A DNA stretch of 8,026 bases from an uncultured bacterium (GTDB taxonomy: Bacteria > Desulfobacterota > Desulfobulbia > Desulfobulbales > Desulfobulbaceae). The stretch covers positions 1 through 8,026 of the forward strand of contig CAIMMA010000439.1 in NCBI GenBank assembly GCA_903842475.1, written 5' to 3'. Under the pieces are notes generated by a model, which searched no databases, had not been told where the DNA came from, and saw nothing but the letters and a program-made list of their open reading frames with translations. The position numbers and the translations under genes were made by a program. This document shows, piece by piece, positions 1 to 6,208 of this stretch. Position 1 is the first letter of the stretch; the number at the start of each line of letters is the position of its first letter.

Positions 1-30
1 AAAAAAAAATAATCTATTGACACAATAGAT
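1..30 (-). terminator. possible intrinsic terminator for leftward transcription
   Basis: Positions 12-19 and 23-30 form a perfect 8-bp inverted repeat (ATCTATTG / CAATAGAT) with a 3-base loop. Read on the minus strand the hairpin is followed by TA and a run of nine T, which is the layout of a rho-independent terminator. The stem is weak, with only two G-C pairs, and no minus-strand gene lies nearby within the window to need it. It could equally be an operator-like palindrome. A TTGACA hexamer at 17-22 lies inside the hairpin, but I find no matching -10 element. Confidence 0.3.
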
Positions 31-60
31 AATATCTTAACAGTCCACCGGTTTCCGCGG

Positions 61-143
61 ATATTCGAGCAAGAGGTGACACTTTTCGTCAGTGATGGTC
101 ATGCTTTTTGTCAGTAAAAGTCGAATGTTCGAGAAAAGCATGA
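61..143. repeat. cluster of short direct and inverted repeats
   Basis: Three relations overlap here. A 12-base direct repeat, ctttt(c/t)gtcagt, occurs at 82-93 and 104-115 with one mismatch, about two helical turns apart. A perfect 10-bp inverted repeat, TCATGCTTTT / AAAAGCATGA, lies at 99-108 and 134-143 with a 25-base spacer. A third pair, attcgag at 63-69 and gttcgag at 127-133, is a 7-base near-repeat. Tandem sites at this spacing would suit a DNA-binding protein, but the region may also be residue of an old mobile-element end. No function is assigned. Confidence 0.4.
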
Positions 144-225
144 ACATAGAAGGCCATGGGGAAAGGTTTTAACCTAAAAATATGAGCCATGAAAATAATC
201 CAACTTGCTGTCTTCATAGTTTTTT

Positions 226-268
226 TTAAATTCAATTTAAGCAACCAGTATGTAAAATTTAAACTGGT
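226..268. promoter_or_regulatory. AT-rich palindromes upstream of the metzincin-like gene
   Basis: TTAAATT-C-AATTTAA at 226-240 is a perfect palindrome with 7-base arms. It is followed by a second inverted repeat, ACCAGT at 244-249 and ACTGGT at 263-268. Together they lie roughly 85-125 bases before the start codon at 352, where an operator or promoter could sit. AT-rich DNA forms such palindromes easily by chance, so this is only a candidate regulatory region. Confidence 0.22.
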
Positions 269-341
269 ACGATTCCTGAGATACCACCTGCAAAGCGCAT
301 TATTTCAAATATCCTCGTGGAGCGTTCTTTACGTAACCCTT

Positions 342-347
342 AGGAGG
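342..347 (+). promoter_or_regulatory. ribosome binding site deciding the start at 352
   Basis: AGGAGG at 342-347 is a full-consensus Shine-Dalgarno sequence, 4 bases before ATG 352. It is the only good ribosome binding site near the gene. The internal ATG codons at 520 and 532, which would give a conventional lipoprotein signal peptide, have none. This is the main evidence for translation from 352. Confidence 0.65.
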
Positions 348-351
348 GAAA

Positions 352-1284
352 ATGAAAAATTCATTAATGAAAAGCGCGTTAATCGTGGGAGCAGGGGGAA
401 GGTTGCCGACACGAAGTGCATTGGTGGCTACAATAAACATTTTTCTACAAGGGGACGGACTTTGTACGCCAGTGGATGCCGCGAATACGCCTGTTCGCTT
501 GCACGACACTTCCCTGAAAATGTTTCAAAATATGGGAGGACTCTTACTCATACTATTTTTGGTGCTGGGGATGTCCGCCTGCACCTCCGTCGGCACACAT
601 GATCGTAACGCCCTCAAGGCCTTCGATTTTGGCCAGCGAGAAGAGTTGCGAATATGTATCCTCGCGGAAAAAAGCATCACCGAAGCTGATGCAAGAATGC
701 TGATGAGCAAGGTTGGGGAGGAGTTTTCTTCTTACGGCCTGGATGTTACGGTTCCTTGGGTCAGACCATGGGTTCGACCAGCGTTTAGCATGAATGGGAT
801 CATCGAGGATGTGGCCCGGCGACCTCTTGAACCCGGTTGTGATCGAATGTTTGCCCTTGTGGGACGACATGGGGGGGATTTTCTCTATGGACTGCTCGGG
901 TCAGAAGTCCTTGGGGCGGTGGAGACCGCATCCCACACGCGAGGCTATGTCGTGGCAGAAATAGCTTCGTTCACCCAGCTTATTGTTCCGCCAGCAGATG
1001 CGGCCATCCACGAGAGCTACCATATGCTAGGGTGTGGCCATGAAAGCAGTCTCAACGACTGTTACCTCCAAATCAGCAAAATGAAACAAGCAGCCCAAGC
1101 CAATCGTGAACGCGGCAATGATTTTTTCCCGGGGGTTACAGTGAAAAACAAAGTGATTATCTCCCGCAACCATGCCGATAAATTCGTCAGCTTGGCCTTT
1201 CCGAGTACCACCCCGGAGAATGTTCAAGAGCCAAGGCTGGCAGTATCGTCGGATCAATCCTTTCTGGTCACGCCCACCAACTAG
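352..1284 (+). CDS. metzincin-like zinc metalloprotease, putative lipoprotein
   Basis: The product has 310 residues. Residues 220-230 read HESYHMLGCGH, an exact match to the metzincin signature HExxHxxGxxH, so His220, His224 and His230 would bind zinc and Glu221 would be the catalytic base. Cys227 and Cys237 flank the site, loosely recalling archaemetzincins; I could not identify a Met-turn with confidence. Residues 62-77 form a hydrophobic stretch ending in MSAC, an imperfect lipobox (Met rather than Leu at -3) with Cys77 as the acylation site. This suggests a membrane-anchored envelope protease. The oddity is that this signal lies 57 or more residues from the ATG that has the good ribosome binding site. 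Starts at 520 (Met57), 532 (Met61) or a TTG at 499 would make a normal lipoprotein but lack a Shine-Dalgarno sequence. Substrate unknown; the neighbours give no clue. The motif is clear, the family assignment moderate. Confidence 0.7.
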   Translation: MKNSLMKSALIVGAGGRLPTRSALVATINIFLQGDGLCTPVDAANTPVRLHDTSLKMFQNMGGLLLILFLVLGMSACTSVGTHDRNALKAFDFGQREELRICILAEKSITEADARMLMSKVGEEFSSYGLDVTVPWVRPWVRPAFSMNGIIEDVARRPLEPGCDRMFALVGRHGGDFLYGLLGSEVLGAVETASHTRGYVVAEIASFTQLIVPPADAAIHESYHMLGCGHESSLNDCYLQISKMKQAAQANRERGNDFFPGVTVKNKVIISRNHADKFVSLAFPSTTPENVQEPRLAVSSDQSFLVTPTN

Positions 1285-1342
1285 GGATGACGTAGTTAAA
1301 AAGCACTACCCAGAGTTGATTAAGGGCTAGCCGTTGCGATCC

Positions 1343-1383
1343 GACCTGACAGTTGCCAGTTTTTCGCTGGTGTCTGTCAGGTC
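1343..1383. repeat. strong hairpin, probable IS-end inverted repeat
   Basis: GACCTGACAG at 1343-1352 and CTGTCAGGTC at 1374-1383 are perfect 10-base complements. Inside them, CCAG (1356-1359) pairs with CTGG (1367-1370), giving a two-part stem around a 7-base loop. The right arm overlaps the stop codon of the transposase relic, where the terminal inverted repeat of an IS481-type element would lie. I therefore read the hairpin as element-end DNA, possibly two ends brought close together. There is no T-run to make it a convincing terminator. Confidence 0.55.
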
Positions 1384-1663
1384 AGATTTGTTGCAAGTTT
1401 TTATCCTGCCGAAAAATCATTCCATCTTCAAGCGTTTCCCTTGGAGTTCATCTACTCCACACTTATCCCTGATGGGTTCTTACGGTATTGTAGCGGACAA
1501 ACCATTCGTCGAGGTCATTTTGCAGTTCCTCTATGGCGGCATAGAGGAACTTGCGGAAAGTCACCTGGTAGAATTCATTGAGAATGATTGAGTGGAATCG
1601 TTCTCGGATTCCGTTAGTTAGCGGTGACCTGACCTTGGTCTTTGCCAAGAAAGGATGATTCAA
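1382..1663 (-). pseudogene. IS481-family transposase C-terminal relic
   Basis: The minus-strand translation beginning near 1645 shows the end of a DDE integrase core typical of IS481-type transposases. It contains KVRSPLTNGIRERFH, then EFYQVTFRK, EELQNDLDEWFVRYN and RTHQG. The frame then hits TAA at 1463-1465 and TGA at 1448-1450, yet recognisable sequence (TP.ETLEDG, later KNLQQI) continues in the same frame to a TGA at 1382-1384. The two stops lie where the family has a conserved stretch of about seven residues after THQG, so the gene is inactive. The N-terminal helix-turn-helix and most of the DDE domain are missing. The fragment abuts the end of pepN with a 4-base overlap, but pepN looks full length and is not disrupted. 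This is a remnant of an old insertion. Confidence 0.75.
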
Positions 1664-4308
1664 CCCAAGGTTCGTTCCACGATCTCTTTGACATCATCGG
1701 AAAGCGACGGCTGGTTGGCGATGCGTTCGAGTTGTGCCTGCATCTGCTGCTGACGGGATTGGTCATACCGCCGCCATTGGGTCAGCGGGGTGATCATCCG
1801 TGAGGCGATTTGCGGATTGAGGCGGTCGAGCAGGAGCACCTGGTCGCCAAGGAAGGCGTAGCCGCCGCCATCGGCGGCATGAAACTGACCATGATTGGTG
1901 GCGCAGAAGGTGGCGATCAGGGACCGTACTTTATTAGGATTTTTGTAGGTAAAAGACGGATGCGTGGTCAGCGTCTTGACCCGGTCGAGGGTACCGGGCA
2001 GGGTGCAGCCGGATTGAAGGATCAGCCATTTATCGACCACCAGCGGATCGTGCTGCCATTTGGCATGGAAATCGGCAAGCAGTCGGGTTCCGGCCGCGAG
2101 GTCGGCATTGGCGACGCCGTTCAAGGCTGAGATGCCGTCGGTCATGTTGTCGCTGGCGGCGTATTGCTGCAACCCCAACCGCAGCAGCGCAGGGTCAAGA
2201 ACGCCGCCGTGATCGGGGGTCAGCAGATAGGCGAGGCAATGGTTGCGCAAGCCACGCCTGCCTGCGTCTTTGGCGCTGTAGCGATACGGGGTGGTGTCCT
2301 GCAAAGCCTGGTAGCGTACCAGGAGTGGCTCCTGAAGAATGCGGGCCAACTGGGCTCGGAACTGCTGGCGGACCGTAAATACCGCCACCGGGTCGATCAC
2401 GGCCATCTGCTGGCTTATCCAGTTTTCCGAAGGGAGGATGAGGGCCATGGCCAGGAATGCCGGCTCACTTTCCTGGTCAGCGAGCAGGTTGGCCATCCCT
2501 TTGACCAACAGTTCCGGCACCAGGACTGGTTGGCCTTGCTGGTACCGCTCGATCTGGGCGAGCATGGATTGTAAGGCTAACCGCTGCCCGGCATCCCAGC
2601 GATTGAACGGATCAGCATCACTGGCCATCAGCAAGCCCAGTTCCGTGTCGGACTGCTCGAAATCGACCCGCACCGGTGCCGAGAAATTACGGAGAAAAGA
2701 GACGGTTGGCCGGTTGGTGATGCCGGAGAAAACAAAATCCTGCTGTTGTTCCGAAAGGTGCAGCACCTTGGTGGTTGCCCCCGATACCGCATCGTCCAGA
2801 GGGATCGATGCGCCGTGGTCATCGAGCAGTCCCACGGCCAGCGGCATCAAGAACGGTTGTTTTGCGGCAGTTTCCCGGGTTGCCGGGCAGGTTTGGGTGA
2901 TGCTGAGGGTCAGCTGCAGGGCTTGCTCATCATAGGCGGCCCGGACGGTTAATTCCGGGGTGCCGGCCTGGCTGTACCAGTATTTGAATTGCTCCAGATT
3001 GCGGCCCCAGGCGGTTTCCATGGCTTCGGTAAAATCGTCGCAGGTCACGGCCTGGCCGTCGTGGCGTTCGAAATAGAGGTCCATGCCCTTGCGGAAGGTT
3101 TCCGGGCCGAGCAGGGTGTGGAGCATGCGGATGAGTTCGGCGCCCTTGTTGTAAACTGTCAGTGTGTAAAAATTATTGATTTCCACAAAAGAAGGCGGCC
3201 GGACAGGATGGGCCATGGGGCCGGAGTCCTCGCGGAACTGGAACGATCGGATGATGTTGGCGTCCTGGATTCGTTTCACCGGTCGCGAGGTCATGTCCGC
3301 GGTAAACTCCTGGTCGCGGAACACGGTCAGTCCTTCTTTGAGGCTTAATTGGAACCAGTCGCGGCAGGTGATCCGATTGCCGGTCCAGTTATGAAAATAC
3401 TCGTGGGCTATCACCCCTTCGATCCCCTCGTAATCGACGTCGGTGGCGGTCTCGGGCAGGGCCAGCACATACTTGGAGTTGAAGACGTTGAGCCCTTTGT
3501 TCTCCATGGCGCCCATGTTGAAGTCATCCACCGCCACAATCATGTAGGTGTCGAGATCGTACTCTCGCCCGAATTGTTCTTCATCCCAGCGCATTGCTTT
3601 TTGCAGGGAGCGGATGGCATGGTCGCATTTTTGCCGGTTGCGCTCCTCCACATAGAAATGCAGGCCGATTTCCCGGCCGGTGCAGGTGGTGAAGGTGTCG
3701 CTGATCCGGACCAGGTTGCCGGCTACCAAGGCAAAGAGGTAGCAGGGTTTGGGGAACGGGTCGTGCCAGGTTGCATAATGACGGCCGTCGTCCAAGTCGC
3801 CGCTGTCAATAAGATTGCCGTTGGAAAGCAGCACCGGGCAGGTGGTCTTGTCGCCGATCACCGTGGTGGTGAAAACACTCATCACGTCGGGTCGGTCCGG
3901 AAAACAGCTGATGGTGCGAAACCCTTCCGGCTCGCATTGGGTGCAGTAGTTGCCCGATGAACGATACAGCCCTTCCAGGGCGGTGTTGCCTTCCGGGTTG
4001 ATGACCGTATCGATTTCCACTGAAAAGATTTGATCCGGCACCTTAAATATTTCCAGGAACCCATCAGTAAAGCGATATTGTTCATCGGTGAGCTCTGTGC
4101 CGTCAAGGGCGACCCGCACCAGTTCCAGCTTTTTAGCATTGAGGATGAGCGGTTGGCGTTGCCTGGTATTGGGGCGGCACTGCAACCGGGAATGGACCCG
4201 GGTGTGCCGGGGCTCGAGCTCGACCCGCAGGGCAACGCTGTCGACCAGATACGCGGGTGGGGTGTAATCTTTCAGGAAGATCTCTTTTTTAGGTGTAGTC
4301 AACGGCAT
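1660..4308 (-). CDS. pepN: aminopeptidase N, M1 family zinc metallopeptidase
   Basis: This enzyme removes N-terminal residues from peptides, mainly in the cytoplasm, in peptide turnover. The 882-residue product matches the E. coli-type PepN in length (870 residues). It has GAMEN at 266-270 (substrate N-terminus recognition), the zinc motif HEYFH at 302-306 and Glu325 in KEGLT as third ligand. Tyr386, in the YTLTVYNKG segment, fits the transition-state tyrosine. Each lies five residues from its E. coli counterpart (His297, Glu298, His301, Glu320, Tyr381). TQCEPEGF at 123-130 supplies the other exopeptidase glutamate. There is no signal peptide. The start ATG (4306-4308) follows an AGAGG ribosome binding site on the minus strand. 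It is transcribed leftwards as a single gene between two gene relics and ends at a TGA (1660-1662) that overlaps the IS481-type relic by four bases. Confidence 0.97.
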   Translation of the reverse strand: MPLTTPKKEIFLKDYTPPAYLVDSVALRVELEPRHTRVHSRLQCRPNTRQRQPLILNAKKLELVRVALDGTELTDEQYRFTDGFLEIFKVPDQIFSVEIDTVINPEGNTALEGLYRSSGNYCTQCEPEGFRTISCFPDRPDVMSVFTTTVIGDKTTCPVLLSNGNLIDSGDLDDGRHYATWHDPFPKPCYLFALVAGNLVRISDTFTTCTGREIGLHFYVEERNRQKCDHAIRSLQKAMRWDEEQFGREYDLDTYMIVAVDDFNMGAMENKGLNVFNSKYVLALPETATDVDYEGIEGVIAHEYFHNWTGNRITCRDWFQLSLKEGLTVFRDQEFTADMTSRPVKRIQDANIIRSFQFREDSGPMAHPVRPPSFVEINNFYTLTVYNKGAELIRMLHTLLGPETFRKGMDLYFERHDGQAVTCDDFTEAMETAWGRNLEQFKYWYSQAGTPELTVRAAYDEQALQLTLSITQTCPATRETAAKQPFLMPLAVGLLDDHGASIPLDDAVSGATTKVLHLSEQQQDFVFSGITNRPTVSFLRNFSAPVRVDFEQSDTELGLLMASDADPFNRWDAGQRLALQSMLAQIERYQQGQPVLVPELLVKGMANLLADQESEPAFLAMALILPSENWISQQMAVIDPVAVFTVRQQFRAQLARILQEPLLVRYQALQDTTPYRYSAKDAGRRGLRNHCLAYLLTPDHGGVLDPALLRLGLQQYAASDNMTDGISALNGVANADLAAGTRLLADFHAKWQHDPLVVDKWLILQSGCTLPGTLDRVKTLTTHPSFTYKNPNKVRSLIATFCATNHGQFHAADGGGYAFLGDQVLLLDRLNPQIASRMITPLTQWRRYDQSRQQQMQAQLERIANQPSLSDDVKEIVERTLG

Positions 4309-4318
4309 AACCTCTGGA

Positions 4319-4349
4319 ATTATAGTTAAGGAAAGAATCGATCAGTCAA
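4319..4349 (-). promoter_or_regulatory. possible sigma70-type promoter for pepN
   Basis: On the minus strand TTGACT (4344-4349) and a perfect TATAAT (4319-4324) are separated by 19 bases, longer than the ideal 17. If used, transcription would start near 4312, leaving a leader of only about four bases before the ATG and excluding most of the AGAGG site at 4311-4315. The hexamers are good but the geometry is poor, so confidence is low. Confidence 0.3.
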
Positions 4350-4354
4350 GACAA

Positions 4355-4628
4355 TCAGGGAAAAGAGCCGCACCTACAGGCAAGGAGCAGGGTTTTCAGG
4401 GGTTCGGGGTGGTGGCTTGTCTGGTATCCCGGAGATATAGAAAAGAGGCCGCCCATGCTGAAGCGCATGAGCGCGACAATAGATGACCAGGAGTCCATTT
4501 CCTTGCCGTACCCCGGTGGGTACGCGGGCGCCGGTGAAAATCGTGGCAAAGAGTGTTGCCAAAAAAATAGCGAAATTGGCTCCAAGGGCGTACAATATGT
4601 TTTTCAACGAATCAGCGCCAGGCGCCAT
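4355..4628 (-). pseudogene. cation diffusion facilitator (CDF) transporter relic
   Basis: The minus strand from ATG 4628 encodes SLKNILYALGANFAIFLA and, slightly later, FTGA. This resembles the first transmembrane helix of CDF-family divalent metal exporters. Where the family continues with its metal-binding helix, this frame turns into unrelated sequence. A second minus-strand frame then picks up at about 4522 with PPGYGKEMDSWSSIVAL, FSMGGLFSI and HHPEPL, ending near 4397. This resembles the later (H/Y)P.GYGKE..(F)W..IVA segment and the following helix. Roughly 35-40 residues are missing at the junction (about 4520-4529), with a change of frame, and everything after HHPEPL is gone; the family usually has about 300 residues. 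The relic cannot encode a transporter. The match rests on remembered family sequence. Confidence 0.6.
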
Positions 4629-4841
4629 CAGCCAATGCTCCGTTGGGTGGTTTTTTTTCGATTCGCAAGGAATGGAATGCGCCTGTCGCTATCGGGCCGT
4701 TCAAGATGCTCAAAGCTATCGTAAAGACTTGATGAAAGCAAGCATAAGACCTGTTTCCCCTGTTTTCAGGATAAAAATGACCCGATCGCCGCAAACCGCA
4801 GCTTCCTTTGTTTTCATTTCTAGTCCGGGAATCTGACCCAG

Positions 4842-5876
4842 ATGCTGGAGAAAACCGACATCCTGGTGATCGGCGCCGGCCCCGGCGGCCTGGCCTGCGC
4901 CACCCTGCTGGCCCAACAGGGCGCCAAGGTCGTGCTGGTGGAACGTAAAGCCAGGATCGGCCCCAAGGTCTGCGCCGGCGGTATCACCTGGGGCGGGTTG
5001 ATCAAACATGTATCGGCCGAATTGATCGAGCGCGGTTTTCCCCAGCAGCATGTGGTGACCCGTCTGCAGCGGGTGGTGGTGACCGAGACCAATCCGATCG
5101 TTGCCACCATCAGCCGGGAGCGGCTTGGGCAGTGGATGGCGGAGCAGGCCAGGGCGGCAGGAGTGACTGTGCTCACCCGGACCCGGGTGCTTGCCCTGGA
5201 AAAACATCGGGCGGTCCTGGAAACAGCAGGGAAATCCAGACGCACCCTGAACTTTAATCATCTGGTGGGCGCCGACGGATCGAATTCCATGGTCCGCCGC
5301 TTCCTCGGCCTGCCGACAACCGCCATGGGGCTCGGGCTCAACTGCATGCTGCCAGGCCGGTTTTCGCAGATGGAATGGCACCTCCATACCAGGCTGTTCG
5401 GCTATGGCTACGGCTGGATTTTTCCGCATGCCGAGGAGGTGTCCATCGGTGCGTATGGCGATGTCAACAACCTGTCGGCTCGGGTACTGAAACAGCGATT
5501 GTTATCCTGGGCCGCAGTGCAAGGATTTCGGATCGATCCCGAGACCATCCGGGCGGGGCTGGTCAATTTCGATTATCGCGGGGTTCGCTTTGACCGTACC
5601 TGGCTGGTTGGTGATGCCGCCGGCTTAGCATCCGGACTCACCGGCGAGGGGATATATCCGGCGCTGGTTTCCGGACAGGCCGTAGCCCGCATGATTCTTG
5701 ATCCGAACTCGCCAGCCTCCGAACTGCAGGGGCTTGTCCGTAAACACCATTTGCACCGACGGATTGTCGGCCTGGCTGCACGAAAACGACCTTTCTGCGG
5801 CTTGATGCTTGAGGTGCTGGCCGTACTGTTACGCATGAAAATACTTGATTTTCGTACCCTGGAAATGGCAGAGTAG
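4842..5876 (+). CDS. geranylgeranyl reductase family FAD-dependent oxidoreductase
   Basis: The protein has 344 residues. It begins with a Rossmann dinucleotide fold, GAGPGG at 11-16, with Glu34 placed to bind the adenosine ribose of FAD. PKVCAGGI follows at 41-48, the Cys-containing segment typical of geranylgeranyl-reductase flavoproteins. GADGSNSMVRR at 143-153 is the family DG motif, YGWIFP lies at 190-195, and LVGDAAGLASGLTGEG at 255-270 is the GD motif that contacts the FAD phosphates. Relatives reduce isoprenoid double bonds of lipids or chlorophyll side chains; here the substrate could be a quinone or membrane isoprenoid, but the sequence does not say. There is no signal peptide. ATG 4842 sits directly before the Rossmann strand and lacks a strong ribosome binding site. 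The family is confident, the substrate unknown. A 55-base gap separates it from the cytochrome gene downstream. Confidence 0.88.
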   Translation: MLEKTDILVIGAGPGGLACATLLAQQGAKVVLVERKARIGPKVCAGGITWGGLIKHVSAELIERGFPQQHVVTRLQRVVVTETNPIVATISRERLGQWMAEQARAAGVTVLTRTRVLALEKHRAVLETAGKSRRTLNFNHLVGADGSNSMVRRFLGLPTTAMGLGLNCMLPGRFSQMEWHLHTRLFGYGYGWIFPHAEEVSIGAYGDVNNLSARVLKQRLLSWAAVQGFRIDPETIRAGLVNFDYRGVRFDRTWLVGDAAGLASGLTGEGIYPALVSGQAVARMILDPNSPASELQGLVRKHHLHRRIVGLAARKRPFCGLMLEVLAVLLRMKILDFRTLEMAE

Positions 5877-5931
5877 CAGCTGTTTGCCGTTTCTGAGGGC
5901 AAAAACCCTAGATCATAGCCCAGGATGCCCC

Positions 5932-6192
5932 ATGCAGACCAGACATAAAAACATCCTTTACAACCTGCTTTTCCTGGTCGTTTGCGCCGGCGTTCTCCTG
6001 TTTCTCCTGTTCGCCCCCCCTGAAACCACCAAACCGCTTCCCCATGATCAGAACCATGAACGTTTCATGACCATGAAAAAGAAAGAGGCGGAGAAATCCT
6101 GCGAAACCTGCCATTTCCCCAAAGGCGAGGCCCCGCTCCCCGAGACCCATCCGCCCAAATACCGCTGCCTCTTCTGCCATAAACGTAAATAA
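5932..6192 (+). CDS. small membrane-anchored diheme c-type cytochrome
   Basis: The product has 86 residues. A short basic N-terminus (QTRHK) leads into a hydrophobic helix at about 9-28, probably an uncleaved anchor with the rest in the periplasm. Two heme c attachment motifs follow, CETCH at 57-61 and CLFCH at 79-83, 17 residues apart. His38, His42 and His73 are possible distal ligands, so bis-histidine hemes as in multiheme cytochromes of sulfate and metal reducers are plausible. I chose ATG 5932 because AGGA at 5922-5925 is well spaced and the product begins at a membrane helix. The frame is open upstream to 5845, but that part overlaps the flavoprotein gene and shows no features. Its role is presumably electron transfer at the membrane; partners are unknown. 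ppsR begins 16 bases after the stop codon, so the two are probably co-transcribed. Confidence 0.85.
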   Translation: MQTRHKNILYNLLFLVVCAGVLLFLLFAPPETTKPLPHDQNHERFMTMKKKEAEKSCETCHFPKGEAPLPETHPPKYRCLFCHKRK

Positions 6193-6208
6193 CCAGGCCA
6201 GAGCCTCT

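Larger units (their letters stand above)
1..351. other. AT-rich non-coding leader region
   Basis: This stretch of about 350 bases carries no gene I can support. It is clearly more AT-rich than the rest of the window and is dense in short symmetric elements, listed separately: a hairpin next to an A-run at 1-30, direct and inverted repeats at 61-143, and palindromes at 226-268. A frame opening at ATG 189 runs through it and on across the first part of the next gene. It has no Shine-Dalgarno sequence and no recognisable protein features, so I do not call it. No clear -35/-10 promoter pair could be assigned. Confidence 0.6.

Noticed and set aside
263..282. A sigma54-like promoter match (TGGTACG) before the metzincin-like gene.
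   Set aside because: The -12 half lacks the required GC dinucleotide at the correct spacing.
189..602. Plus-strand open frame of 137 codons with a hydrophobic start, overlapping the metzincin-like gene.
   Set aside because: It has no Shine-Dalgarno sequence and no recognisable protein features, and its second half is the shifted frame of a better supported gene.
4716..5429. Minus-strand open frame of 237 codons opposite the flavoprotein gene.
   Set aside because: It has a composition rich in Pro, Gly, His and Gln, with no motif, and lies opposite well-supported FAD-binding motifs in the real gene.
5883..5903. A 6-bp hairpin (TTTGCC / GGCAAA) between the flavoprotein and cytochrome genes.
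   Set aside because: The stem is short and no T-run follows on either strand, so it is not a convincing terminator.
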